A program made the translations under genes and the position numbers. Below are positions 24,722-33,249 of a DNA stretch of 64,000 nucleotides, in pieces; position 1 is the stretch's first letter; each line of letters starts with the position of its first letter. This stretch comes from Actinomadura nitritigenes (GTDB lineage: Bacteria > Actinomycetota > Actinomycetes > Streptosporangiales > Streptosporangiaceae). The stretch is taken from the NCBI RefSeq assembly GCF_017573545.1, contig NZ_JAGEOK010000002.1:124001-188000 (forward strand), given 5' to 3'. The notes below the pieces were generated by a model, which did no database searches, was not told the DNA's origin, and worked only from the letters and a program-made list of their open reading frames with translations.

Positions 24722-25884
24722 CGGGTCTCCCCCTTCGGCAGCACCGACTTGGCGACGACGCCGCGCAGGATCTCGTTGGTCCCGCCCCGGAGGGTGAACC
24801 CGGGGCTGTGCAGGACCGACTGCGCCAGCAGGTGCGCGAGCGGATCGGACGACGCGAGGTCGGGCTCGACCCGGGCGAGCAGCCGCACCGTCTCGATCAG
24901 CGCGCCCTCGAACCGGGTGCCGAGGTCCTTGACGGCGGCGGCCTCGGTGGCGGGCGCGTCCCCGGCGGCGAGCCGCGCCGCGACCGCGAGGGACATCCGC
25001 CGCAGCGCCCACAGCCGCGCGACGACCATGCCGATCCGGGCCCGGTCGGCGGCGTCCGCGCCGCGCTCGGCGAGCCGCCCGGCGGCGGCCGCGAGCAGCG
25101 GGAACGTGCTGAGGATCCGCTCGGGTCCGCTGCGCTCGAAGGCCAGCTCGCCGGTCACCTGCCGCCAGCCGTCGCCGACCGTGCCGAGGACGCGGTCGCC
25201 GGGCACGAACACGTCGGTGAGGACGACCTCGTTGAAGTGGTGCTCGCCGGTCAGCAGCCGGATCGGGCGGATCTCCAGGCCGGGCGCGCCGAGGTCGACG
25301 ATCAGCTGGGTGAGGCCCTCGTGCCGGCTCGGCCCGGGCGGTCCCGTCCGGACCAGCGCGATCATGGCGTGCGCGACGTGGGCGCCGCTCGTCCACACCT
25401 TGGCGCCGTTGACGGTCCAGCCGCCGCCGGCGCGCTCGGCCCGCGTCCGGACGGACGCGAGGTCGGAGCCGGAGTCGGGCTCGGACATGCCGATCGCGAA
25501 GTGGACCTCGCCGCGCGCGATGCCGGGCAGGTAGGCGCGGCGCTGCTCCTCGGTGCCGTACGCCAGCAGCGACGGCCCGGACTGCCGGTCGGCGATCCAG
25601 TGCGCGGCGACCGGCGCGCCGGCCGCGAGCAGCTCCTCGGTGACGACGAACCGGGCGAGGGACCCGGCCCCGCTCCCGCCGTACTCGCGGGGGAACGTCA
25701 TGCCGATCCAGCCGCGCTCGCCGAGCCGACGGCTGAACGCGGGGTCCCAGCCCGCCAGCCAGTTGTCGGCGTGCGGGACGATCCGTCCGGCGGCGATCTC
25801 CTCGGCGAGGAACGCGCGGACGTCCCGGCGCAGCTCGTCCAGCTCGGGCGGCAGCGCCGCCGCGTCCAGTCTCAAAGCGGGCAC
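24718..25884 (-). CDS. Acyl-CoA dehydrogenase, long subunit of a pair
   Basis: This 388-residue FAD enzyme introduces a double bond alpha-beta to the acyl-CoA carbonyl. Motifs are GMSEPDSGSDLA near 132, VNGAKVWTSGA near 158, the helix-G AFER sequence with probable catalytic Glu at about 250, and GGTNEILRG near the C-terminus, where the Glu used by medium-chain enzymes is Gly. The start is GTG at 25884. It is translationally coupled to the short dehydrogenase downstream. It faces another dehydrogenase pair across a 193-base divergent promoter region containing TACCAAACAGTTGTTAGA. Confidence 0.88.
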   Translation of the reverse strand: MPALRLDAAALPPELDELRRDVRAFLAEEIAAGRIVPHADNWLAGWDPAFSRRLGERGWIGMTFPREYGGSGAGSLARFVVTEELLAAGAPVAAHWIADRQSGPSLLAYGTEEQRRAYLPGIARGEVHFAIGMSEPDSGSDLASVRTRAERAGGGWTVNGAKVWTSGAHVAHAMIALVRTGPPGPSRHEGLTQLIVDLGAPGLEIRPIRLLTGEHHFNEVVLTDVFVPGDRVLGTVGDGWRQVTGELAFERSGPERILSTFPLLAAAAGRLAERGADAADRARIGMVVARLWALRRMSLAVAARLAAGDAPATEAAAVKDLGTRFEGALIETVRLLARVEPDLASSDPLAHLLAQSVLHSPGFTLRGGTNEILRGVVAKSVLPKGETR

Positions 25885-26033
25885 GGCCCCTTCATACCGG
25901 ATCGCCCCGCAAGGAGATCCGGCGGCACCCGGCCGCGGGCGGGGCGCGGATCCCGCTGGCCGGGAGGCGGTGGCGGGGGCGGTGGGCGGCGGCGGCTACT
26001 CTACCAAACAGTTGTTAGAAAGAAGCGCGGCAC

Positions 26034-26069
26034 GGCAGTGAGGGCGGCAGTGAAGGCGGCAGTGAGGGA
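26034..26069 (+). repeat. 12-bp tandem repeat x3 in a leader/ribosome-binding region
   Basis: GGCAGTGAGGGC, GGCAGTGAAGGC and GGCAGTGAGGGA stand head to tail directly before the dehydrogenase ATG at 26078. Each copy contains an SD-like purine run and a GTG, so the repeat multiplies ribosome-binding sequences. The last copy (GAGGGAGG) is at normal distance from the ATG. Confidence 0.7.
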
Positions 26070-26077
26070 GGCACCGC

Positions 26078-27208
26078 ATGGATCTTGAATTCGGGGCGGC
26101 GGACGAGGCGTTCCGCGCCGAGGTACGCGGCTGGCTGCGCGCGAACGTGCCGGCCGAGCCGCTGCCGTCGCTCGAGACCGAGGAGGGCTTCGCGCTCCAC
26201 CGGGAGTGGGAGCGCCGGCTGGGCGAGGCGCGGCTCGGCGTCGTGTCCTGGCCGGAGGAGTACGGCGGGCGCGGCGTCTCCGTCCTCCAGTGGCTGATCT
26301 TCGAGGAGGAGTACTACGCGGCGGACGCGCCCGGCCGCGTGAGCCAGAACGGCATCAACCTGCTGGCGCCGACGCTGCTCGAGCACGGCGCCCCCGAGCA
26401 GCTCGCGCGGATCCTGCCGCCGATGGCCGCGGGCGAGGTGATCTGGGCGCAGGCGTGGTCGGAGCCCGGCGCGGGCAGCGACCTCGCCGCGCTGCGCTCC
26501 ACCGCGACCCGCACCGACGGCGGCTGGCTGCTGGACGGCCAGAAGACGTGGAGCTCCCGCGCCGCGTTCGCGGACCGGGGCTTCGGCCTGTTCCGCTCCG
26601 ACCCGGAGTCGTCGCGGCACAGGGGCCTGACGTACCTGATGTTCCCGCTGGACGCCGAGGGCGTGACGGTCCGCCCGATCGGCCGCCTCGACGGCAAGCC
26701 CGCGTTCGCCGAGCTGTTCCTGGACGGGGTGTTCGTCCCGGACGAGGACGTCATCGGCGCGCCCGGCGACGGCTGGCGCGTCGCGATGAGCACCGCCGGC
26801 AACGAGCGCGGGCTCACGCTGCGCAGCCCCGGCCGGTTCACCGCCGCGGCCGAGCGGCTCGTCGGGCTGTGGAAGGAGCGCGCCGACCCGTCCGACACGG
26901 CGCTGCGCGACCGGGTCGCGGACGCGTGGATCCGGTCCCGCGCGTACCGGCTGAAGGGCTTCGAGACGGTCTCCCGGGACGACGACGTCGGCGCGGAGTC
27001 CAGCCTCAACAAGATCTTCTGGTCGGAGCTGGACGTGGCGCTGCACGAGACGGCCCTCGACCTGCTCGGCCCGGACGGCGAGCTCGACTCCGACTGGCTG
27101 GAGGGCTACGTGTTCTCCCTGGCCGGCCCGATCTACGCGGGCACCAACGAGATCCAGCGCAACGTGATCGCCGAGCGGCTGCTCGGCCTGCCGAGGGGGT
27201 CCCGGTGA
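26078..27208 (+). CDS. Acyl-CoA dehydrogenase, long subunit of a second pair
   Basis: The 376-residue enzyme has AWSEPGAGSDLAAL near 127, LDGQKTWSSRA near 149, the helix-G GNERGL with a probable catalytic Glu at 243, and IYAGTNEIQRNVIAERLLGLPR at the C-terminus, where Ala replaces the usual Glu. This helix-G arrangement is that of isovaleryl-CoA dehydrogenase and the actinobacterial alpha2-beta2 steroid-type enzymes. It overlaps the next, shorter dehydrogenase by 4 bases (GTGA). It diverges from the first dehydrogenase pair. Substrate could be a branched or steroid-derived acyl-CoA. Confidence 0.88.
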   Translation: MDLEFGAADEAFRAEVRGWLRANVPAEPLPSLETEEGFALHREWERRLGEARLGVVSWPEEYGGRGVSVLQWLIFEEEYYAADAPGRVSQNGINLLAPTLLEHGAPEQLARILPPMAAGEVIWAQAWSEPGAGSDLAALRSTATRTDGGWLLDGQKTWSSRAAFADRGFGLFRSDPESSRHRGLTYLMFPLDAEGVTVRPIGRLDGKPAFAELFLDGVFVPDEDVIGAPGDGWRVAMSTAGNERGLTLRSPGRFTAAAERLVGLWKERADPSDTALRDRVADAWIRSRAYRLKGFETVSRDDDVGAESSLNKIFWSELDVALHETALDLLGPDGELDSDWLEGYVFSLAGPIYAGTNEIQRNVIAERLLGLPRGSR

Positions 27209-28107
27209 AGTTCGTCCTCTCCGCCGAGCAGCGGATGTTCGGCGAGACGCTGCGCCGGCTGCTGGCCGGCGCGGAGACCGCGAAGGCCGTCCGCGCGTGG
27301 GCGGCGGGCGACGCCGCGCCGGGCCGGGCGCTGTGGTCGCAGGCCGCCGAGGCGGGCGTGTTCGCGCTGGCCGTCCCGGAGGAGCACGGCGGCGCCGGGC
27401 TGCTCCCCGTCGAGCTGGCCGTCGCGATGGAGGAGCTGGGCCGCGCCGCCGCGCCAGGCCCGTACGTCGAGACGCTCGCCGCGGCCGAGCTCCTGGACGA
27501 CGGGGACCTGCTGGGGAGGATCGCCGAGGGCGAGGCGCTGGTGTCGGTCGCCGTCCCGCACGCGCTGGACGCCGACGTCGCCGACCTGGTCGTCGCCGCC
27601 GACGGGACCGCCGTGCGGGCCGGCGAGCGCGTCGCGTCCATCGACCCGGCCCGCCGCCTGTTCCGGGTGGACGGCGCACCGTCCGGCCTGACCGGTCTCG
27701 GCGTGCTGCTGTGCGCCGCGCAGCAGGTCGGGCTCGGCCGCGCCCTGCTGGACGTGTCGGTGGAGTACGCGAAGACCCGGCAGCAGTTCGGGCACCCGAT
27801 CGGCGAGTACCAGGCCGTCAAGCACCACCTCGCCACCGCGATGGTGGAGCTGGAGTTCGCGCGCCCGCTCGTCTACGGCGCGGCCCTGTCGTACGGGACG
27901 GGGGACTTCGCGCGGGACGCGTCGGCCGCGAAGGTCGCCGCGTCCGACGCGTCGTACCTCGCGGCGAAGACGGCGCTGCAGGTGCACGCCGCCATCGGCT
28001 ACACCGACGAGTACGACCCGTCCCTGTGGATCCGCAAGGCCCGCGCCCTGCGCTCGGCGTGGGGCACCCCCGCCGAGCACCGGGCCCGCGTCATCACCGC
28101 TCTTTGA
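27205..28107 (+). CDS. Acyl-CoA dehydrogenase, short subunit of a second pair
   Basis: The 300-residue protein starts with GTG at 27205 and retains the N-terminal helical domain and the C-terminal domain (YAKTRQQFGHPIGEYQAVKHHLA, then LQVHAAIGYTDEYD), but the middle beta-barrel domain is much reduced. Short dehydrogenases of this type pair with a full-length one to form the FAD pocket. It is translationally coupled to the full-length gene upstream. Its last 14 bases overlap the convergent FadD3-like gene. Confidence 0.86.
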   Translation: MKFVLSAEQRMFGETLRRLLAGAETAKAVRAWAAGDAAPGRALWSQAAEAGVFALAVPEEHGGAGLLPVELAVAMEELGRAAAPGPYVETLAAAELLDDGDLLGRIAEGEALVSVAVPHALDADVADLVVAADGTAVRAGERVASIDPARRLFRVDGAPSGLTGLGVLLCAAQQVGLGRALLDVSVEYAKTRQQFGHPIGEYQAVKHHLATAMVELEFARPLVYGAALSYGTGDFARDASAAKVAASDASYLAAKTALQVHAAIGYTDEYDPSLWIRKARALRSAWGTPAEHRARVITAL

Positions 28108-29653
28108 GCTCGACGCGGCGGACCTTGCCGGAGGCGGTCTTGGGGAGGTCGTCCACGAAGACGACCTCCCTCGGGACCTTGAAGTTCGCGAGCCGCTCCC
28201 GGCAGTGCGCGACCAGCTCGTCCGCGGTCGCGGTGCGGCCGGGCCGCAGCCGGACGTAGGCGCGGCCGACCTCGCCCATCCGGGCGTCCGGCACGCCGAC
28301 GACGCCGGACTCGGCGACCGCGCCGTGCCGGGCGAGGACATCCTCGACCTCCGCCGGGTACACGTTGAACCCGCCGACGACGAACATCTCCTTGGAGCGG
28401 CCGGTGATGGACAGGTTGCCGCGCTCGTCCAGGCGGCCCCGGTCGCCGGTGTCGAGCCAGCCGTCCCGGATGGTCTCGGCGGTCGCCTCCGGGTCGTCGA
28501 GGTAGCCGCTCATCACGTTGTAGCCGCGGACGAGGATCTCCCCGTCGGTGCCGGCCGGCACCGGCTCGCCCCGGTCGTCGACGATCTTCACCTCGACGTC
28601 GTCGATGGCCCGGCCGCACGTCGTCGCGATCGTCTCGTCATCGTCGTCCAGCGAGCAGGCGGACACCGTGCCGGAGCACTCCGTCAGCCCGTACGCGGTG
28701 ATGACCTGCGGGAACAGTTCCTCGCGGATCCGCCGGACGAGCGCGACCGGCACGTCGGCGGCGCCGGTCACCGCGAGCCGCAGCGAGGACAGGTCGCGCT
28801 CGGCGCGGCCCGGCGCGTCCAGCAGCGTGGTGTAGATCGTCGGCGGGCCGGGCAGCACCGTGATCCGCTCCGCCTCGATGATCCGCAGCGTCTCCGCCAC
28901 CTCGAACACCGGCTGGAGCACCATCGTGGCGCCCTTCAGCACGCACGCGATCACGCCGGCCTTGTAGCCGAACGAGTGGAACATCGGGTTCACGATCAGG
29001 TAGCGGTCGCCGGCGTGCACGCCGGTCCGCGCCGCCCACGCCTCGAACGTCCGGACGTTCTGCTCGTGCGTGCACATCACGCCCTTGGGCCGCCCGGTCG
29101 TCCCGGACGTGAACAGGATGTCGGCGACGTCGCCGGGGCGGACGGCGGCGGCCCGCGCGTCCGCCTCCGCGAGCGGGACGGCCTTGCCGGCGAACCCGGC
29201 CCAGGACGTCACGCCCGGCCGCTCCTCGCCGTTGAACGTCACGACGGCCTTCAGGTCGGGCAGGCCGGGGTAGGCGCCGGTCGCGTCGACGCCGAGCATG
29301 CCGGGGTAGTCGATGCCGAGGAACCCGTCGGCGACGAACAGCATCTTCACGCGGGCGCGGGTCAGCGGCCAGCGCGCCTCGTCGCCCTTGTACCGGGTGT
29401 TGAGCGGGACGAGCGTCGCGCCCGCGCCCATGGCGCCGAGGACGGTCACGATCCACGGCAGCCCGTTCGGCGCCCAGATCGCGATCCGGTCGCCCGGCTC
29501 GATCCCGGCGCCGGCGAACGCGGCCGTCGCCTCCCGCACCCGGTCCCACAGCTGCGCGAACGTCACCCGGACGTCCCCGTCCACCACGGCCTCGGCGTCC
29601 GGAAACGCCTCCGCCGCCCGTGCCAACACCGCCGGAATCGTCAGTTCGCCCAT
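28094..29653 (-). CDS. fadD3: FadD3-like acyl-CoA synthetase
   Basis: The 519-residue adenylate-forming ligase has P-loop FTSGTTGRPKG at about 181-191, the A5 motif AYGLTECSG, A7 WLDTGDRG and the A10 Lys at 510 (ASGKVRR). Its sequence style is strikingly like Mycobacterium tuberculosis FadD3 (PLNTRY, GPPTIY(T)TLLD, TVATTCGR-like, [11 protein letters not shown]). FadD3 makes the CoA ester of the CD-ring propionate (HIP) left after sterol side-chain and A/B-ring removal. HIP as substrate here is inferred. It converges on the short dehydrogenase and faces a secreted hydrolase gene across a palindrome. Confidence 0.85.
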   Translation of the reverse strand: MGELTIPAVLARAAEAFPDAEAVVDGDVRVTFAQLWDRVREATAAFAGAGIEPGDRIAIWAPNGLPWIVTVLGAMGAGATLVPLNTRYKGDEARWPLTRARVKMLFVADGFLGIDYPGMLGVDATGAYPGLPDLKAVVTFNGEERPGVTSWAGFAGKAVPLAEADARAAAVRPGDVADILFTSGTTGRPKGVMCTHEQNVRTFEAWAARTGVHAGDRYLIVNPMFHSFGYKAGVIACVLKGATMVLQPVFEVAETLRIIEAERITVLPGPPTIYTTLLDAPGRAERDLSSLRLAVTGAADVPVALVRRIREELFPQVITAYGLTECSGTVSACSLDDDDETIATTCGRAIDDVEVKIVDDRGEPVPAGTDGEILVRGYNVMSGYLDDPEATAETIRDGWLDTGDRGRLDERGNLSITGRSKEMFVVGGFNVYPAEVEDVLARHGAVAESGVVGVPDARMGEVGRAYVRLRPGRTATADELVAHCRERLANFKVPREVVFVDDLPKTASGKVRRVELKER

Positions 29654-29753
29654 GGCAGCCCATGGTGGCCCCGGTCACCCCGGATCGGCCAGGCCGTCCC
29701 GCTCACCGGTACCCGCCGGGACGCTCGCGCGTCCGGCGGCCAGGACGCGCATT

Positions 29754-29775
29754 AAATGAACAAATTTGTTCGTTT
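29754..29775. promoter_or_regulatory. Near-perfect 22-bp palindrome, candidate operator
   Basis: The core GAACAAATTTGTTC (29758-29771) is perfect, and the flanks AAAT/GTTT extend it to 22 bases with one mismatch. It is strongly AT-rich in a 72% GC background and lies between the divergent FadD3-like gene and the CocE-type hydrolase gene. No regulator gene is next to it. Confidence 0.65.
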
Positions 29776-29843
29776 GGGGTTCCGGAGGGCCGCGCGGGTT
29801 GTTAGCGTCCCGCCCAAGCACCTCCGACCCCGGGAGTCGCGCC

Positions 29844-31703
29844 ATGCGCCGTCTCGCAGCCGCGTGCTCGCTGATCCTGGTCCTCGCCGCACTGGCCGTC
29901 CCCGCCTCGGCGGCCCCCGCGCCGGCGGCGCCCTACGGCATCGCCGTGCAGCGCGACCTCACACTGAAGCTCAAGGACGGGACGGTGCTGCGCGCCGACC
30001 TGCACGTGCCCACCGACCGCGCCACCGGGAAGCCGGCGCGCGGCCCGTTCCCGGTGATCGTCGGGTTCACCCCGTACGGCAAGACGCCGTCGGCGGAGAC
30101 CGGCTCGCCCGGCACCGGCGGGCTCAACCCGTACCTCATCGAGCGCGGCTACCTCGGGCTGGTCGTGGACGTGCCGGGTACCGGCGGCTCGCAGGGGAGG
30201 TTCGACCTGTTCGAGCCGTCCGAGGCGCAGGCGGGCGCGCAGATCGTGAACTGGGCGGCGCGGCTGCCGAACTCCAGCGGCGAGGTCGGCATGCTCGGCC
30301 TGTCGTACCTGGCGATCGACCAGCTGTTCACCGCCGCCGCGGTCGGCCCGCACTCCCCGCTCAAGGCGGTCTTCCCGATGGCGGCGTCCGCCGACCCCTA
30401 CCGCGACCTGTTCGTCAGCGGCGGCGCGCTGAACGTCGAGTCGCCGCTCGGCCTGGTCTTCGGCTACGGGGTCACCCGGGTCACGACGCCGTTCGTGGAA
30501 CTGCCCAAGGACCCGGCGGCCGCGCTCGTCCTCGCCTACGAGCACCTCATGCAGGCCGGGCCGTTCGAGCTGACGATCGCGCGGGACATGCTCACCAACG
30601 GCCCGCGCAGGTACGACGGCGCCTGGTGGAAGGAGCGGGCGCCGGAGAGCGTCCTGCGCAGGATCGTCGCCAACGGCGTCGCGGTCTACCTCGTCGGCGG
30701 GCTCTACGACGTCTTCCAGCGCGGCGAACCGCTGCTCTACAGCGGGCTGCAGAACGCGGCTGCGGGCCGTCCGGTGACCGCCCCGATGGCTCCCGGCCAG
30801 CCCGTCTCCGACAAGTACCAGCTGCTCTACGGCCCGTGGACGCACGGCGACATGGGCACCGGGCAGGACCTCGACGCGATCCAGCTCGCCTGGTTCGACC
30901 ACTGGCTGAAGGGGCGCGGCACCGTCTCCACCGCCACTCCCCTCCACGTGATCGAGCCCGGCGGACGGCGCTACGACACCGCCGACTACCCCCTCGCTCA
31001 GGCGCGCCCGACCCGGATGTACCTGCGCTCCCAGGGACGCCTGACCTCCGCGAAGCCGACCGGTGCCGAGCCCGGCGACTCCATCGCGTTCACCGGCCTG
31101 TCGAACCCGTGCACCCGGTCCACCGACCAGTTCGCCGCCGGGATGCTGTCGCAGCTCTTCGCCAGTGCGGGCATCGCCTCGCCTTGCACGGGAGCCCAGC
31201 GCAAACCCGTCCGGGGGCCGGGCGAGACGACCTACACCTCACCCGCTCTGGCCGAGCCGCTGAAGCTCGCCGGGCCGATCGGCGTCACGCTGCGCGCCGC
31301 GTCCACCCGCCCGGAGACGCTGTGGACGCTCACCCTCGAGGACGTCGCGCCCGACGGGACGTCCACCGACCTCAGCGGCGGCGCGCTCATGGGCTCGATG
31401 CGCGCGGTCGACGGGAAGCGCAGCTGGAAGGGGGCGCCCGGCGGCTGGGTGTACCCGTACCACCCGCTCACCCGCGCGGCGCAGCGCCCGGTCGCGCCCG
31501 GGGCGGTGACCCGGTACGACATCCAGATCCGGCCGGCGTTCGCCACCGTTCCCGCCGGCCACCGCCTCCGCGTCCGCGTGGCGACCGCCGACTTCCCGCA
31601 CCTCGTCCCGCTCGCCGACCTGCCGTCGCTGGCCGGCGGGCGGTACACGATCCGCCACGACGCCGCGGCCGTGTCGGCGATCGACCTGTCCACCCTCCCC
31701 TGA
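29844..31703 (+). CDS. Secreted CocE/NonD-family hydrolase
   Basis: The 619-residue protein has a Sec signal peptide (basic start, hydrophobic run, cleavage after ASA at 23). It then has an alpha/beta-hydrolase domain with nucleophile Ser154 in GLSYLA, GLYDVF for the acid and GPWTHGD for the His, and finally the jelly-roll domain of X-Pro dipeptidyl-peptidase/cocaine esterase enzymes. It should cleave ester or amide bonds outside the cell. The family usually has GxSYxG; here the last Gly is Ala. ATG 29844 is preceded by GGGAG. A branched hairpin follows the stop. Confidence 0.87.
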   Translation: MRRLAAACSLILVLAALAVPASAAPAPAAPYGIAVQRDLTLKLKDGTVLRADLHVPTDRATGKPARGPFPVIVGFTPYGKTPSAETGSPGTGGLNPYLIERGYLGLVVDVPGTGGSQGRFDLFEPSEAQAGAQIVNWAARLPNSSGEVGMLGLSYLAIDQLFTAAAVGPHSPLKAVFPMAASADPYRDLFVSGGALNVESPLGLVFGYGVTRVTTPFVELPKDPAAALVLAYEHLMQAGPFELTIARDMLTNGPRRYDGAWWKERAPESVLRRIVANGVAVYLVGGLYDVFQRGEPLLYSGLQNAAAGRPVTAPMAPGQPVSDKYQLLYGPWTHGDMGTGQDLDAIQLAWFDHWLKGRGTVSTATPLHVIEPGGRRYDTADYPLAQARPTRMYLRSQGRLTSAKPTGAEPGDSIAFTGLSNPCTRSTDQFAAGMLSQLFASAGIASPCTGAQRKPVRGPGETTYTSPALAEPLKLAGPIGVTLRAASTRPETLWTLTLEDVAPDGTSTDLSGGALMGSMRAVDGKRSWKGAPGGWVYPYHPLTRAAQRPVAPGAVTRYDIQIRPAFATVPAGHRLRVRVATADFPHLVPLADLPSLAGGRYTIRHDAAAVSAIDLSTLP

Positions 31704-31708
31704 CCCGC

Positions 31709-31753
31709 CGTCCGGCCGGGACCGGTCCCACGGGGGACGGCCCCGGCCGGACG
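31709..31753. terminator. Bidirectional branched terminator hairpin
   Basis: A perfect 12-bp stem (CGTCCGGCCGGG / CCCGGCCGGACG) encloses a smaller GTCCC/GGGAC stem. It fills the gap between the convergent CocE-type and SGNH hydrolase genes. Confidence 0.65.
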
Positions 31754-32920
31754 TCACAGCACGTCGAGGTCGACGGCCTCGGCCATCGCCCGGTACCCCG
31801 CGTCGCCCGGATGCAGGTGGTCGCCCGAGTCGTGGGCGGGGTCGAGGGCGTCGCCGAGCACCGCGGCGATGTCGAGGACGGCGTCGTACTCCCCCGACCC
31901 GCGGATCCAGGCGTTGACCTCCGCGCGCGCCGCCTCGCTGCGCGGCGTGGAGAAGGCCGAGCCCCGCATGGGCCCGAGCGTCGCCCCGACCGTCCGCAGG
32001 CCCGCGGCGCGCGCCCGGCGGATCATGTCCCGGTGGCCGGCGATGACGTCCGCCGCCGGCACCACGGTGCACGGGGCGAGGACCGGGAACGGCGGGTCGC
32101 CGGCGACCTCGCCGATCCCGACGTCGTTGATCCCGGCGAAGACCACGACGGTGCCGATCCCCGGCTGGGCGAGGACGTCGCGGTCGAACCGGGCGGTGGC
32201 GCGGTCGCCCAGCCAGGGCGAGTCGACCGTCACCCGGTTGCCGCCGATCCCCTGGTTGAGGACGGCGCGCGGCCGGCCCGCCGCGACCAGCCGCCGGGCG
32301 AGCAGGTCGGGGAACCGCTGGTCGGTGTCCGGGGTGCCGCCCGTCCCGTCGGTGAGCGAGTCGCCGAGGACGACGATGCCGTCGCCGGGGGCCGCCCCCG
32401 CCGCGGCCACGTCCACGCCCGCGAGCAGGTACCAGGACTGCGAGGTCCCGGTGAAGGCGGCGCCGTCGCCGTCGGCGCGGTGGTCGCCCGCCGCCCGGTA
32501 CGTCGTCGCGAGCGCCTGGGCGTGGAACGTCACCGGCCCGGACGGCTCGTCCAGGACCATCGTGACCGTCACCGCGTCCAGCGGTCCGGCCGGGAACGGC
32601 ACGCCGTCCGTGGCGAGGTCCGCGCCGGGCGGGACGGCGAAGGAGGGCGCGCCGTCCACGGTCAGCTCCCGCAGCGTGCCGGGTTTCACCGCGGCGCCGC
32701 CCGCGGACGCGGCGACCGTGGCGCCCGCGATCCGGACCGGCGCGGTGCCGTAGCGGTTGGACAGCCGGACCCGCAGCGCGTCGCCGCCGATGCCGAGCCG
32801 GACGGTCTGGCGGACCGTCCGGCCGCCGAGGCCCTCCTCGGACCAGTTGGGGGCGAAGCCGGGGCCCGGCCGCTGCGGCGCGGTGGTCCAGGCGGCGGCC
32901 CAGGCGCGCTCGCCGGTCAT
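31754..32920 (-). CDS. SGNH/GDSL-type hydrolase, two domains
   Basis: The 388-residue protein has an N-terminal beta-rich domain (about 1-165) that fits the carbohydrate-binding-like jelly roll of bacterial GDSL esterases. The SGNH domain follows: block I VVLGDSLTDG with Ser188, block II with Gly in NQGIGGNR, block III AGINDVG, and DHLHPGDAGY with the catalytic Asp/His. It would be an esterase or acyl hydrolase. No signal peptide is seen, so it is probably cytoplasmic. ATG 32920 overlaps the preceding stop by 4 bases; it is the last gene of an MFS-NTF2-SGNH operon. Confidence 0.86.
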   Translation of the reverse strand: MTGERAWAAAWTTAPQRPGPGFAPNWSEEGLGGRTVRQTVRLGIGGDALRVRLSNRYGTAPVRIAGATVAASAGGAAVKPGTLRELTVDGAPSFAVPPGADLATDGVPFPAGPLDAVTVTMVLDEPSGPVTFHAQALATTYRAAGDHRADGDGAAFTGTSQSWYLLAGVDVAAAGAAPGDGIVVLGDSLTDGTGGTPDTDQRFPDLLARRLVAAGRPRAVLNQGIGGNRVTVDSPWLGDRATARFDRDVLAQPGIGTVVVFAGINDVGIGEVAGDPPFPVLAPCTVVPAADVIAGHRDMIRRARAAGLRTVGATLGPMRGSAFSTPRSEAARAEVNAWIRGSGEYDAVLDIAAVLGDALDPAHDSGDHLHPGDAGYRAMAEAVDLDVL

Positions 32921-33249
32921 CCGAAGAACCCGACGACGCTGCGGATGCGGTCGCCGTCGAACTCGACGACGTCGTGGCCGGTCGCGGCCTCGCCCAGCCG
33001 CCAGGTGAACAGCGCCCGGTCGTGGTGGACGCCGATGACCTCGCCGAGCGCGAAGCGCAGGTCGCCGAAGTTCACCTGGGCGCGCCCGATCGCCTCCGAC
33101 AGCTCGGCGTGCCCGCGCAGGCACGCGTAGTCGGGGTCGCTGTAAAGCGCGTCATCGGTGAGGACGGTCTTCATCAGCGCCTCCCGGGAAGCGGCGTCGC
33201 GCTCGTTCCAGATGTCGAGGTAGGCGTTGATCAGGTCGGTCGCGGTCAT
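32917..33249 (-). CDS. NTF2-like/SnoaL-family small protein
   Basis: The 110-residue protein has the NTF2/SnoaL cone fold pattern (LINAYLDIWNERDAASREALMKTVLTDDALYSDP, then HDVVEFDGDRIRSVVGFF). It overlaps both neighbours by 4 bases (ATGA), so it is translationally coupled between the MFS exporter and the SGNH hydrolase. Such proteins can be isomerases, dehydratases or ligand-binding domains. No clear catalytic pair can be assigned. Unlike the SnoaL protein at 18750 it lacks the QHNP motif, so it is a different subgroup. Confidence 0.8.
   Translation of the reverse strand: MTATDLINAYLDIWNERDAASREALMKTVLTDDALYSDPDYACLRGHAELSEAIGRAQVNFGDLRFALGEVIGVHHDRALFTWRLGEAATGHDVVEFDGDRIRSVVGFFG

Noticed and set aside
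26000..26025. KstR or KstR2 operator between the dehydrogenase pairs
   Set aside because: TACCAAACAGTTGTTAGA is only partly palindromic and does not match the spacing of either consensus; kept only as a note in the gene entry.
26040..26088. Possible 16-codon leader peptide starting at a GTG in the 12-bp repeats
   Set aside because: It has no attenuator hairpins and is a by-product of the tandem repeat; the dehydrogenase start explains the region.
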